Part shown: positions 25,606 through 37,180 of the stretch, in pieces
Position numbering within the stretch: the first letter of the stretch is position 1
Layout of the letters: each line of letters opens with the position of its first letter
Assembly: GCA_024516035.1 (NCBI GenBank)
Contig: CM044961.1
Span: forward strand, 13,057,800 to 13,121,799
Reading direction: 5' to 3'
Length of the DNA: 64,000 nt
Origin: Bactericera cockerelli
Lineage: Eukaryota > Arthropoda > Insecta > Hemiptera > Triozidae
Notes under the pieces: model-generated
What the model was told of the DNA's origin: nothing
Database searches by the model: none
What the model saw: only the letters and a program-made list of their open reading frames with translations
Position numbers and translations under genes: made by a program

Positions 25606-27687
25606 CAAGGCACCAAGGGCGTAGGCAGCATTTGCGTTAGGTAGGGGCAGTTTCCGGCCGGAGCAGGGGGGGGGCGTCCAGCAACTCCGAAAAAAAAAGT
25701 TTAGTATGAAGAAGGTATACCTGATATTTTATAACTACTTACGTTTTTGTGGTTGCCAGATTGAGTTTTTTCCCAAATTGGGGAAAAAGATTTAAAGCCG
25801 TATTTTGGGGATATTCTTCAGAGGAACAGATGGGACTTGTAACCTAGGGCAGCCTTACCCAACCATTTTTTTTTTTATCTGAGCGCACGGCAGTGCGCCA
25901 GGCCAAGTTCCAGCAAGCACGGCAGTGTATCTTTACATGAACCGATTCACCCGGTTTTTCACACCCTCATATCTTCGGTTCAACTGATCATAGAGATATG
26001 AAACAGAGATTGTCCTAATATCATTAAAAAGACATTGAAAATTTAAAGACTCTATGCAAAAAACATCCAGAGGAATGTAATTTTGAAATTTGCGATTTTG
26101 ATACTAACTGACTGACAGATTATCAAAATTATGAGGCACTTCCCGACTACCTAGAAAGCTGAAATTTTGCATGATGGTAGGGTTTATTGTAGAAATACAG
26201 GGAAAAATCTGAAAACTGGAACTTTCGCACTTATCATGCTGTTAAACGGTGTTATTTTAGGGAGGAAATATACTCGATTATGGTATATAAATTATGAGAT
26301 ACTTCCCTACTACCTACAAAGCTGAAATTTTGCATGGTGCTAGGGTTTACTGTAAAAATACAGGGAAAAATCTGAAAACCGGCACTTTCGCACTATTTCT
26401 GCTGTTTAACGGTGTCGTTTTAGGGAGCATATTAAAGTGAAGAATCCTAAAAAATGTAGTGAAACGTGCTGTGAAACGAACCATTTACAAAAAGTAATGA
26501 TATCCCACAAAAAACTACCGTTAAAAAAAGGGCCAAGTTCCAGAACTCCTATCCAAAAAGGTTTCGCCAATGAATGCAGTGATATCTTGTTTGCGGCCAA
26601 GTTATCTTGGTACTAAATTATTTAAAACCCGTTTTCTGAGTTCCTGTTTTTGTTTTTAACTGCAAACTATCCTCTATTTTGGCCAGTTTTATGCCATCGG
26701 TTGTATGGAATATTACGACTATATGTATAGGTACAGAATAACAATATAACCATCACAAGGAGCGACACTGGCCAAGTTAGAGGATAGTTTGCATTTAAAA
26801 ACATACAAAATGAGGAACTCAGAAAACGGGTTTTAATAAAATAAATAATTTAGTACCAAGATAACTTGGCCGCAAACAAGATATCACTGCATTCATTGGC
26901 GAAACCTTTTTGGATAGGAGTTCTGGAACTTGGGCCTTTTTTTAACGGTAGTTTTTTGTGGTTATCTTTTCTCCATATTCTACTGCTTAATTTATCAAAA
27001 CTTCGCCTGCGGGCCCTGCGGCGCTGTAATGTTAATCTTTCATATTTTCATAACCTTTCATTATTATTATTCTACATGCTACTATTTCTACTTCTAAAAT
27101 AGTAAAAATCTCGCCTGCGGCACTTTAAAGTAGCCCTTTTCTTACCTCTTTCCTCCATTTTATAGTGTTAAATATGTTAAAAGGTCGCCTGCGGACTGCG
27201 GCAATGTAAAAAAGCTCTTTTTTATCTCTTTTCTCCGTAATTAACTTACTTCTCAATATTATGTTAAAAGTTCGCTTGCGGTGCTATAAAGTAGCCGTTT
27301 TCAGCACTAGGTTTTAGGGGGGTAGGTTCTTTCCTACCAAGGTTTTTTTAATGTGGGGGTGGGGGGGGTACTGGGGTAGGTTTGGGGAAATTATGAAAAT
27401 ACCATCTGGCATTTTCTGCGCTCTAGCGGGATAGAACAAAACCAACTTGAATTATTGAATTGAATGGTTTTTTGTTCTCTCTTGGTCCCTTTCGTTTGGT
27501 ATGGTAGGTATAGTTGCGATTTTAATATCATTTTTTTTTTCTTTTTTTTACTTTCCTTATATTTTAATGGGTTTTTTTTTTTCGATATCTTTTGGAGCCC
27601 CTTCACAAATTGCATACTCAATAAGCATTTTTAGGTAGGAGCACCTGCCCCTACCTGCTCCACGCTGCCTACGCCCTTGCAAGGCAC
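25606..27687. mobile_element. hAT-type DNA transposon with internal hairpin
   Basis: The body is 25614-27679 (2066 bp). It has a perfect 16-bp terminal inverted repeat CAAGGGCGTAGGCAGC and a perfect 8-bp duplication CAAGGCAC (25606-25613 and 27680-27687). The duplication length and CA(A/G)GG-type ends place it with hAT elements. No transposase is recognised. The interior is modular: a direct duplication at about 26125-26433, a long inverted repeat at 26505-26961, and four copies of a module with TCGCCTGCGG at about 27003, 27111, 27184 and 27272. The G-run and T-run stretches near 25663 and 27330-27590 are internal. Confidence 0.9.
26505..26961. repeat. Long inverted repeat inside the hAT element
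   Basis: Arms at 26505-26686 and 26768-26961 are near-complementary with one insertion of about 12 bp in the right arm. An 81-bp loop separates them. Both arms encode the same shadow peptide (MAANKISLHSLAKPF...) in opposite directions, which shows the duplication clearly. The frames themselves are not taken as genes. Confidence 0.9.
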
Positions 27688-28351
27688 TGAAAACCTATCC
27701 AGTTGGAATTCAAACCCAGACTTTCAACATGCTCAATTGCTCACCCAGTTTGATACCTACAGAACCAAACAGGCTACACAATAAATCAAGAGATTTAAAT
27801 TGCGCGCAAAAGTTTCTTACAATTTTTCCACTCAGCATAAGATAAGAAGATTTGATTATCTGTTATTCAATTTATACTTTCTGTATGAATATACCCGACT
27901 AAATATATTTTACTATCGATACGCTAGTTGATTTATGAGGACGTCATTAGTGATAATGCTGATAAGAAGTTGTAAAATTACAATAGTTAATGCTGTTAAA
28001 TTTTCCGTTGAAGTATTACTGATAAGAGAAAAAGAGAGAGAGAGAGAGAGATGTGGAAAGAGAAAATGACAGTAGTTACTAATTAGCTAATTACTAGTAA
28101 TTAGATCAGTGAGAATTGCCTAATTACTAGTACATTGCACTTTGGAATCCAGACAATACAAAGGAGAATAGTCTCTCTCTGACTTCCCCACCCATTCTAA
28201 CTTACAAAAAACTCACTGAAAAGGATTGTAGATACTATTTACCTTTGAGAGGGAGTGATAAACAGGAACTGTGAGCATTGCTGAAACACACAAGAAAATA
28301 TATGAGATCAAAATGGGTAGTGAATACCTACACAAATTTTTAGTTGGGTAT
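27688..28351. other. Intergenic DNA with short GA repeat
   Basis: No gene seen. A GA microsatellite lies at about 28030-28051, and TAATTACTAG-type short repeats lie near 28080-28130. Confidence 0.5.
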
Positions 28352-29221
28352 TATACAGGGTGGGGCAAAAGTCTGGAAACCCCTGAATAACTTTCGAATG
28401 GCTTCTTCGGTGAAATTAAAATTTTGTAGAGTAAACTGGGCTAATAAGACCTTCTTTTAGAGTCGGGTCGATTTTTGTTACCGGCTCCCATGTTGGGGCC
28501 AGGGGGGCCAACTTCATTTTTTTAAATACGAACCCCCATCTTGCGATACATTTTTGGAAAGGTCTTTAAATAAGCAATACATTGGCGCAAATTTTATTTT
28601 TTTAATATTAAACTGTTTGCAAATGGCGTCTAACTTTGTGTATGCAGTAAAGTCTGGAAACCCCTGAATATCTTTTGAAAGGGCTTTCTCAGTTAATTTA
28701 AAATCGTGCACGGTAAGTCGGGGTAATTAGACCTTCCCAAAAATGTATCGCAAGATGGAGTTTCGTATAAAAAATGAAGTTGACCTCCCTGGCCCCGACA
28801 TGGGGGCCAGTAAAAAAAAATCGGTCCAATTCTAATATAAGGTCTAATTACCAACGATTACCGTACACAATTTTAAATTTACTGAGAAAGTCCTTTCGAA
28901 AGATATTCAGGGGTTTCCAGACTTTACTGCATACACAAAGTTGGACGCCATTTTCAAACAAATAATATTAAAAAAATAAAATTTGCACCAATGTATTTCT
29001 TATTTGAAGACCTTTCCAAAAATGTATCGCAAGGTGGGGGTTCGTATTTAAAAAAATTAAGTTGGGCCCCCTGGCCCCGACATGGGGGCCGGTAACAAAA
29101 ATTGACCCCACTCTAAAAGAAGGTCTTATTAGCCCGGTTTACCGTACAAAATTTTAAGTTTACCGAAGAAGGCATTCAAAAGTTATTCAGGGGTTTCCAG
29201 ACTTTTGCCCCACCCTGTATA
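28352..29221. mobile_element. Palindromic Tc1/mariner-like MITE
   Basis: The element is 28354-29219 (866 bp) with TA on both flanks and ends TACAGGGTGGGGCAAAAGTC. Nearly the whole length is an inverted repeat: arms at about 28354-28735 and 28842-29219 around a 106-bp centre. The motif TCTGGAAACCCCTGAATA occurs four times, twice in each orientation, so each arm is itself a two-module repeat. ACAGGGTG ends with TA duplication are common in Tc1/mariner-type MITEs. It has no protein-coding capacity. Confidence 0.85.
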
Positions 29222-29797
29222 TGTGATAAATGTTATTTATTTATTTTTTGTTGTTGTTATACTAATGACATATTGTTCACAGGACTTGTTCCATTTATAA
29301 ACACCCGTTTACCGGGCAGTTATTATAATATTTAATTTTACTCGTTAAATGTAAACATTCAGACTCGGTTCTTCACCTTCAAAAAAACACCGTGTTTTTC
29401 GAAAAATGTTAGTTCCAAAGGATTCTTCAAGATAGCGCCAGTAGAGTTTTGCTCTCGCGAAACGGAGTTGGCGTATTTTTTGTGAAATACGCCAAAGGTA
29501 GCAAAAAAGTAAAAGCGCCAAAATTTAAAAATTCAAGAACATAAACAGAAAGCATAAAAACAAGAAAAGCTAATGTACCCGAAGCTACCAACGTCTTGAA
29601 ATTTTTATCGAAATTTCTACAGGGTACGGCAAAATATTTTAACTCTTATTGCTGAAGTTACCAAAGAGGTACTAATAATACATACCTCAGTCACAAGATT
29701 TTTTTACTAAGATGTTTTTTCTCGCAGAGTAAATATAATCCCACTACTAGCAGTAGTCATTTGCGTTGTATTTTTATGATATAAATTTTTAAATCAA

Positions 29798-30080
29798 TTT
29801 TGTAATTTTTTAAACTTACACGCGCACTAAAACTTTTTTTTTATTATTGTTGCAAATACAATTGACTGTAATTTAAGGTTATTTTACTCGATTATAATCT
29901 AACGGCACGCAGTCAGATCCGACATTGAAGGAACCAAAAGGTCTGTTGTAATCGTCTGTCGTAATCTTAGTTCCTTCAATATCGGATATGACTGCATGCC
30001 GCCATTTATAACATTCAATATTATTTGCAACAAGAATATAAAAAGTTTTAGGGCGCGCGTAACTTAGTAATAATTACAAA
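29798..30080. repeat. Long imperfect palindrome (foldback)
   Basis: Arms at about 29798-29934 and 29970-30080 pair well. The inner 32 bases (CGGCACGCAGTCAG...GGAAC against its complement) match at about 29 of 32 positions, and outer blocks such as GTTGCAAATA and CTAAAACTTTTT also pair. A third partial arm (GTTCCTTGACATTCG...) lies beyond the insertion at 30096-30228. Ends and target duplication are not defined, so the element class is unknown. Confidence 0.75.
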
Positions 30081-30095
30081 AAAAATATTTTACAA

Positions 30096-30228
30096 ATAGT
30101 ATACAATTATATAATAATAATTCCGTGTCCGTGAGATAGGTATTGATACCTAAATCACGGTGGTGAGAGGATTATATGGACGCCCAAATCCAATGTCTAG
30201 GCTCCTTTCATGTCCATAGTATACAATT
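30096..30228 (-). mobile_element. 107-bp insertion with 13-bp target duplication
   Basis: A 107-bp segment (30109-30215) is bracketed by the perfect 13-bp direct repeat ATAGTATACAATT (30096-30108 and 30216-30228). On the - strand it starts GGACATGAAAGGAGCCTAG and ends in ATTATTATTAT, the same tail type as the tRNA-SINEs in this window. The head contains no clear box A and box B, so it is a truncated or unclassified retroposon. Confidence 0.7.
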
Positions 30229-30561
30229 GATCACAAGCTAGATTACGACAGACCTTGGTTCCTTGACATTCGTATATAATATATATGACTGCGTCCCGCC
30301 AGGTTTAAAGCAATAATTTTTTAGGGCGATCCGAATTTCGTTGAAACAAAATTTGATTTCGACGATTTTAAATTTATGCACAAAAATAGACCAAGTGCCA
30401 TGCGCGATCTCCAAAACATTAATTTCAGCGATGAAATCGCTGTTAACAGATCGGCATCGGCAAGTTAACAGATGAAGAAAAAAAAAAAAAAATGAAGCTG
30501 GGAAGCAATGACTGTAGTAAGGTAAAAGAGAAAAAGGGATAGTTTAATGAGAATTAAAAAT

Positions 30562-30661
30562 NNNNNNNNNNNNNNNNNNNNNNNNNNNNNNNNNNNNNNN
30601 NNNNNNNNNNNNNNNNNNNNNNNNNNNNNNNNNNNNNNNNNNNNNNNNNNNNNNNNNNNNN
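30562..30661. other. Assembly gap (100 N)
   Basis: A run of exactly 100 N marks a scaffold join of unknown true size. Contiguity between the left half of the window and the kinase gene depends on this join. Confidence 0.99.
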
Positions 30662-31879
30662 TATACTTTTTGTAGAACAGGGGTTCTAATTATTTACAAA
30701 GAGTTAGAACAATAGTAATAATTTAAAAAGTAACATACACCTATCAGATATCTAGGTCTTCTAAGAATTTCTTAATAAACTCTGCCAATTATGGACACAA
30801 TACTTCCTCACGGTTGGTTTACATTTTAAACACGTGGCAATTTTGAGATTTTATACTAAAATCACTTGACGTATCTCCAAAACCACTAAACCGTTTTTTC
30901 TTACATTCTAGATTCTACAAAAAATTTCATCAAAAGCGGGTGTACTTTTCACGAGATATAAGAGTTTCAGTAAAAGTTATTGGTCAGGCGTATGGCCTCT
31001 ATCACAAAGCTAGTGCGAAGTTGATGATTGGAAAAATGGAACCATCTACAGATTCTACGGAATGTTTCCTATATGTTTACAAAATTTTGTCAAAATCCAT
31101 TTAGTAGTTTCTGAGATTTGTCTGTAACAAGGAATTTTCTTTCCGACAGACAAACCGACAAAAAACCAAAGTTGCTCAGGTGGTTATAAATTGTCCAGAA
31201 AAAATATTGAAATCGGAGCAAAAAATATATTATTATATTTTACAAAAACGAACATAATACTTCCGATTTCTAATATTAGAAAATTTATCGGAAGTAATAT
31301 GATTGAGTTGATGAAAGTAGACGAACGAACATTTAAGATACCTCGGACCCAACACCTAAGTGAGGAAAAACACTAGTCAGACAATTTCATAGGTGAATTC
31401 CACATTAATTGGTAACATTAGCTATGGTAGAAAATGGTTAAGAAAGTCTTAAGGAGCTGGTTCATTGTCTGTAGGTAATTGAAATAATATAGGACGCTTT
31501 TCTGTGGAATAGGTTAACATTAATAAAATAAAAATCTCAATATCTTCTTGAAATAGAATGTAACTGAGAATGTAATATTAAACTGAATAATTGAATTGAT
31601 GACTGAAATGAAAAAGTTCATAATATTAGATATTTTTTCCAACAGAAATCCGAATAATAATGCGAAATGTATCTTTGATATTCGAAAAAGTTCCGAGAGG
31701 CACATATCCATTTGAACTATATTAGAACTAAACTGCCCAAGGAATAAAATACGATTGAATCGCTTGAAACAACAAAATATCACCGATTCAAGATGACTTT
31801 AAAGCTCTCACTACCCTCACGAACACAAATGTAAACCACCGCAAAGTTGAACAAAACGAAACCAAAGATAACCCCCCGT
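30662..31879. other. AT-rich DNA upstream of the kinase gene
   Basis: No gene seen. A stretch near 30783-30812 (CCAATTATGGACACAATACT) is the reverse complement of one at about 6517-6540, so the two ends of the gap region share an old dispersed repeat. Confidence 0.45.
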
Positions 31880-32358
31880 CCCATGCGCCCGTAGTGACCA
31901 GTGTACAGAACCTACCACGAGTGGTCAAGCTCAACCCCTATACTCTTATACACCGCGCCGTAAGCGGCTTTTCCATCAGCAGCTCCAAAAACCCTAACAA
32001 TTCGAAACGTTTCACTTGGAAGCCGTCCTTCGCGCTTCCGAAATCCTCGCCAGGTCCGCCGTTTCTCGCCCGATTCTCGCCGCTCCCCACTTCTGGTCGG
32101 CCGCCCTCGGGGAGACGCGGCGGGGGCAAGCTGAAACTCTCCCCGCCTCCCGAGTCCCGGCCATGCCTCGCGCTGTCTGCGCCCTCGCTCTCACCGCTGA
32201 CAAAAGCTACACCGGGCGCGTCATCAGTTTCATCAACAGATAAGAAGCGTCGACATGGCAGTGTGTGCTGCGCTATCAGAACACCTCACTCGGCATTTAG
32301 TTCTAACCGGGACTTTGCCAAGTCTTATCAGGGAACCTGTCTCGTCGCGCCGACTACG
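31880..32358 (+). promoter_or_regulatory. GC-rich promoter-proximal/5' leader of the FAM20-like gene
   Basis: The stretch about 32005-32260 is strikingly GC- and CpG-rich against an AT-rich genome and lies directly before the start codon at 32359. Such a block is expected for a promoter-proximal leader. The exact transcription start cannot be read. The frame of the main protein stays open upstream to about 31894, but no in-frame ATG occurs before 32359. The leader carries at least two upstream ORFs, listed separately. Confidence 0.55.
32163..32243 (+). promoter_or_regulatory. Upstream ORF 1 in the kinase leader
   Basis: ATG at 32163 opens a 26-codon frame (MPRAVCALALTADKSY...) ending at TAA 32241-32243, 115 bases before the main ATG. 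If transcription starts upstream of it, it would lower initiation at 32359. The start context is GGCCATGC. No peptide function is inferred. Confidence 0.4.
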
Positions 32359-32362
32359 ATGA
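32255..32362 (+). promoter_or_regulatory. Upstream ORF 2, stop overlaps the main start
   Basis: ATG at 32255 in a good context (GACATGG) opens a 35-codon frame (MAVCAALSEHLTRHL...). It ends in TGA at 32360-32362. The main ATG is 32359-32361, so stop and start overlap as ATGA. Ribosomes finishing this frame would release on top of the kinase start, a layout that favours translational coupling or strong repression. Confidence 0.5.
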
Positions 32363-32386
32363 AGCTCCGGGAGCGAATCGTTCTAG
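32359..32386 (+). CDS. FAM20C: FAM20C-like Golgi kinase, exon with start codon
   Basis: This exon encodes MKLRERIVL and the first base of a Gly codon, then a consensus donor (G|GTAAGT) at 32387. It joins in phase 1 to the exon at 34001, giving MKLRERIVLG-ISVSAVLFTLLLVMDL: a short basic cytoplasmic tail followed by a hydrophobic signal anchor. That is the type II membrane layout of FAM20-family kinases, and human FAM20B begins with a very similar MKLKQRVVL. The start is chosen because it is the only in-frame ATG before the donor. The link to the downstream catalytic exons is by position, strand and family logic, since intervening exons are not visible. Confidence 0.75.
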
Positions 32387-34000
32387 GTAAGTCCCCCGTT
32401 CGATTCTCGAAACGGACCCTTTTTATCTGTTTGAGTCCCAACCCTAATCTCTCTAATCACTGTTCCTTATAACCTCGATTTTGGGCAGTCCAAAGGTCGA
32501 CTGTCAGAAATTTCATTGCTATCAGTTAAGACCGAGATTTTTTTTCTCTCTCTTGATAAACAATAAATAATGAAAGTTTGTTTGTGTATTTTTATGATAA
32601 TCCCTATCAGAAAATAAATATGTGAGTAGTTTAGTTAGGAGGAGGTAATGAGTCAAATGTTTGGATTACTATTTAGAATTTATTTACTGTCTATAATAGT
32701 GTTTAGAACTAATGCGTATTATATAATTGGGATAACTTTACAAGAGCCATGGAAAGTTTAACAGAGATAACTCAAAGTTTAACTCGTGCGGGATAAATTT
32801 CTCTTTTGGTTTTCTTCAAATTTTCATCATGTGATAAATAGAAACTGAACAATCTGGATATTCCCTTATATTTTAAATAAAAATCTTGGGACCTATCCAT
32901 GAAGTCTTACTTTTTAATCACAAATCCTCAAAACGTGCGTTATACGTATACAAATTATTAAAAAAAATTAAGGTGTACCGACCTACCCCAGGTAGGTTTG
33001 GGAAAAAGAAAAATACCAAAAAGAACAAGATTAAGGAGTATGAATAAGCAAAATCTTTACCAACCCAGAGATCAAACCCGGATCTTCCGCAAACCAAGCT
33101 TTAAATTAAACAAGACAGGCATCAATAACGTCACTTAAAATTCGATATTGTCTTACAATTTCGCCGACTTAATGAGATTATTAGTGCGACACGTAGCTTA
33201 AATCAACATTATCCTATTTAAGCTTACCTACTTCTTAAGGAAAAGAAGAAATAACTTTTTTGTCTCGAAATGTCATTGTTCAATGAGTCTGATATTTTCA
33301 AAAATAGATTGAATCAACTTGTAGGCGTCTTTAATAAAATAATTAGAAAAAGTTTTTCAAATGTCATCTCTGCAAAGGCCATTGAATGTCTCCAAAAGTA
33401 GCTCAGATCACTTATAGATTATAAGGTAGACATAATCTCGTTAAAAATAGATTTTTTTAATATTAATTATTGAAACGACAGTATATAAATCAAATGCCAT
33501 TTAATTGCTTTCATACCCATTACAAAATAATGTCGAGTCACCATTTTCTATTAGGAAATCATTCAGTTTCTCCACAGTGCATCACCATGCTGTTTACTCA
33601 TCTAACCTTTGACAGAAAATGAACGCAGCATTTTGAAGGTTACTTAACAACAGTCCTAGCACACTTGTTTACACTTGGGGCTCTGGAAATGTAATCAATT
33701 CTCATACATAGAATTTTTTATGTCTTAGTAATATAATAATTATATTGAGTTGCTCCATAAGTTCATATTAGATGTATAGTGGGTTAAAGTAGAGGTGGAT
33801 AAGGAATAAACTGAATGGAACAACTACTCATAAATATCTAATATTAATACTCAATGTTTTTATTTCCTCTTCTCCAACCTAGTCTATGAGAATCAATAGA
33901 CAGGGGGTCCAAAATCAAAAGACACACTTTCATTACTTTGGAGCATTATTTTTTAGTACCATTAAATTCACTTTCACAACCTTTCCTTCTTCTTCCTCAG
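32387..34000 (+). other. Kinase gene, intron 1
   Basis: Bounded by GTAAGT at 32387 and by a long pyrimidine tract ending CTTCTTCTTCCTCAG at 34000. The interior is AT-rich with no recognised element. Confidence 0.7.
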
Positions 34001-34652
34001 GCATTAGCGTATCCGCCGTTCTGTTCACTCTCCTCCTGGTCATGGATCTACAAATGGACACAGGCTACTCCGGCCAGCACCTCGTCTACCCTAGTCATGG
34101 GCGGGTCCGATTCGGTGCCGGCAACGGAGGTGTCGACAATCCTCGCGACGCCTTCAACAGCTTCCAGAAACGCTTCCTGCAACGCGCGAACGCCTCTCAC
34201 GTGCCGTCAAGGGAGGTGTCCAACTCGTTAAACCTATTCGATAACGTTGTGAAAAACATCGAGACTCGCGGCGAAGGTCGATACGAGGCAGTGCCGAACC
34301 CTTACGATGACAATAACAGAATCGATGAAAACCGATTTGAAGCGCCACCGGATTCGGCGCGATATGACGGCGACCGGAATGATCTAGTGAACCGTCACGC
34401 GTTCGCTAAAGAAGCGATGGAAAAGCATGACAATTTCGCGGATTTGAATGATTTTCTCATCAACAATCCAGTGTCGGGGATGATGAAATCGGGAAAGCGG
34501 TCGGGTGGCGGTGGTGGAGGCAGCGGCCACGTCGGAGGAGCTTCGAACAATGCAGACTCGGGACCGTTAGAAGATCCTATCATTGTCGTGTCCGACGAAG
34601 ATAGCGAGCTGGACAATCCGACGCTCAAGGAACTGCTTGGACTGGAGCTACC
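34001..34652 (+). CDS. FAM20C: FAM20C-like Golgi kinase, signal-anchor and stem exon
   Basis: The 652-bp exon encodes about 217 residues after the phase-1 join from 32386. It holds the rest of the membrane anchor (ISVSAVLFTLLLVMDL), then a luminal stem that is polar and probably disordered (YSGQHLVYPSHGRVRFG..., a Gly run near GKRSGGGGGG, and an acidic VSDEDSEL). It ends ...NPTLKELLGLEL before the donor GTAAGT at 34653, leaving two bases of a split codon. FAM20 stems are poorly conserved, so identity rests on the anchor, gene order and the downstream catalytic exons. The frame is open upstream of 34001, but the acceptor argues that part is intronic. S-D-E and S-E-L near the end fit or resemble the S-x-E sites that FAM20C itself phosphorylates (inference). 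Confidence 0.75.
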
Positions 34653-35146
34653 GTAAGTACATACCGTCATTTTTTAAAGTTAATAACAATACCATTCATA
34701 CTATGAATATTTTTTCTCCTAACTTTTCTCCTTCCAAATAACTCCATGACATCGTTTAGAGTTGGACAGAATGATTATATATCAAGCAAGTGTTTTCTTA
34801 CGAACAAACATCATCTTACTCAACCCAGCCTTGGCTGGCTAAAAACGAAAATCTTCACTGAGTTATGAAAGAGGGGTTTGGCAATATGGTGATAGAGTCA
34901 GGAAAGAAAATATCATTTTTATCACTTTGAAGGCAAAGTAGAAGAATCTAGATTTACACGAGAGAAAGCCATGACAAGCTGGTAGTTTCAGTGGAAACTC
35001 GTCAATTTTGTTCTAGCATTTATCTCTAAAATAATAAAAACAAACAATAAATATAACCGGAACGGAAACACGTTTGTCTCTTAAGGAGCTTTTATAGTTT
35101 TTGTGCCCCCCAACTCATGGAATGTTGTTGAACTTATTGATGTAGC

Positions 35147-35183
<37 letters not shown>

Positions 35184-36639
35184 CCTTTTTGAAATTATGA
35201 CTGTGGATTTAGTTATGGTTATGAACTGCGACATGCTTTCTCTAACTTCTAGGGGAGTTATTATTCTGAACTTACATAAGTCTCTGTTTCAGTGAGTCTG
35301 ATGTTATTTTAGTCTTTTGTTTTTTTGTTTTTGTTTTGTTTTTTTTTTTTTTTTTTTTATTTGACTAATCAAATATCGGGTGAACAATATTCCATTTTCC
35401 TACAAACGATAACAGTATTCCAATATGGATACCTGTTCAAAACTGCCATTTAGCTTGGTAGAAATGAGTAAATTGTCTCAAGTGGTTTATCTGTAATCTT
35501 GAAAAAAAAAAAAAAAAAAAAAACAATTTCTAAATGACTGTTTTTTGTTTTACTTCCAAACAATCAAATTTCAATATCATTGAAGGTATTGGAATTTGTT
35601 TTTCGTGGCTATGGATAGTCAGGTAGGCACATCTTTTAAATCCAAGCTGAATTTTTTTAGGAAAGCACATGAGCAAGAACATCTCCTTTTGTATTTTTAC
35701 TTTTGTTTCTTTTATATCGTCAGATCTTGAAATACCCCTTTTTCAGTATTTGGGATTATCTACACTACCACCACCTTCCAGGAATAGTTCTTACAGCTTT
35801 CTTCCTTTTACTTTGATTTGATATGTTTGTCTTTTATCCAATCAAAGTCTCGTCAAGAATATTTTTTTTGTAAGGTTAATTCTTAAAGGTGAAATTTATT
35901 AATAGATGTTTTGTAACACTGTAAATAATAGCTTGTCATGGCTTTCTCTCAAACTTAAGTGTCAGATTTCGTTAATTGACTCTGCCCTTCCTTGAATGGT
36001 ATGATTTGCATTTCCAATAAGTCAACCTATTATAGTTTCTCATTAGACTTTTGTTGCAATGGCATTTAATACTACTCATACAAGAGCAACTGTACATGTA
36101 TATTGTTTGGACGATGTCATAGTCCCATACTTGAGGTAAAGAGAGAAAATATCAATGGTTGTTCCCTTTTCCAAGAGCGTTTGTTCAAAGTCCATCATAT
36201 CACTTCTGCTCTGCAGCTCAGATATCATTTTATTGGAACTCAACGAGAAAAATTGATTGAAAAATAGCAAGAAAAGCATTTTAAAGTAAAGTAGTTTGTA
36301 CTTTTGCTATCACTGATTATCAACACGTGAAACCCTTTTACGCTGGGAAATATACTACCTGATAATCCACTGATAATGCTCTCATGTGCACTTTTGATGA
36401 GTGACTACTGTGTGCAGGTCTACGTCATCTGATTTTTTTTAAAAAGAAGAGGGGGATATCTTCAAAAGACGAACACTATGCTGCTACGTGCAGCAGCTAG
36501 TGTGGGACTAGTGCTGGCGACACTTAACCACTAAAACCTTCCTCTCCCTCTAAGACAGATCTGCATTCGGAACCATTGAAGAAGCATTACTTCAAATGCA
36601 GATGCTTAGGTGCGTCATCCGATGGATGAAACTGAGGTC

Positions 36640-36773
36640 GAAATTAATAGACAAATTCTATTACACAAGTCCTTGCTAAGCGTAGGTTTTCCCTATCTTA
36701 CACAGTACGCAATCCTTGACTTAGCGCCACAGAAGTATTACAAAAACTTATATTAATTTTGCCTTAAGTATGC
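36640..36773 (+). repeat. Dispersed ~130-bp repeat, copy 1
   Basis: Shares AAATTAATAGACAAATTCT, CAGTACGCAATCC and GACTTAGCGCCACAGA with 39296-39430 in the same order and orientation. No terminal repeats, box motifs or tail are evident, so its class is unknown. It is followed by two diverged tandem units (CAGTGGCGTACTC and CAGTGGCAGATTC, about 36784 and 36866). Confidence 0.8.
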
Positions 36774-37180
36774 ATTCCAGCAGTGGCGTACTCTAGAGAC
36801 CTTTGACCACACCAGTAGGTACACTTTGTAGATCTAATACCCATAGCTTATGAAGCATGTACTACAGTGGCAGATTCCGGAGACCTTCGACTATAGAATT
36901 ATTGTACATTGTAGACCGTCGCGCGTCGTCTGAATATAAATGCAAGTTATTATGTATTTGGTCGAATTCTGGAATGCTTGGACATAACATCTATAGTGAA
37001 TTTAGTATTGTGTTGTATTCTTTTGACTGCACATTAAAAACATTCATGATAATAATATACTTCTTATAATTATTTATGAATGTTCTTCAATTTTGACTTC
37101 AGATGTTAAATTTATGACAGCGAGTCTTAATCAATGTACATAATTAATTCGAACTCATAATTTACCTTGTGCAAAATATT

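Noticed and set aside
26406..27102. Identical peptides encoded on opposite strands (MAANKISLHS...)
   Set aside because: They come from the two arms of the hAT internal inverted repeat and do not represent a duplicated gene.
28514..28965. Frames with similar peptides on both strands
   Set aside because: They are shadows of the palindromic TA-flanked element.
31894..32472. 192-codon open frame over the kinase leader
   Set aside because: It has no ATG until 32359. It is the in-frame 5' leader plus the start exon and intron read-through, so only the part from 32359 to 32386 is kept.
33886..34000. Upstream ATG extension of the stem exon
   Set aside because: A strong pyrimidine-tract acceptor at 34000 and a perfect phase match to the exon at 32359 show this stretch is intronic.
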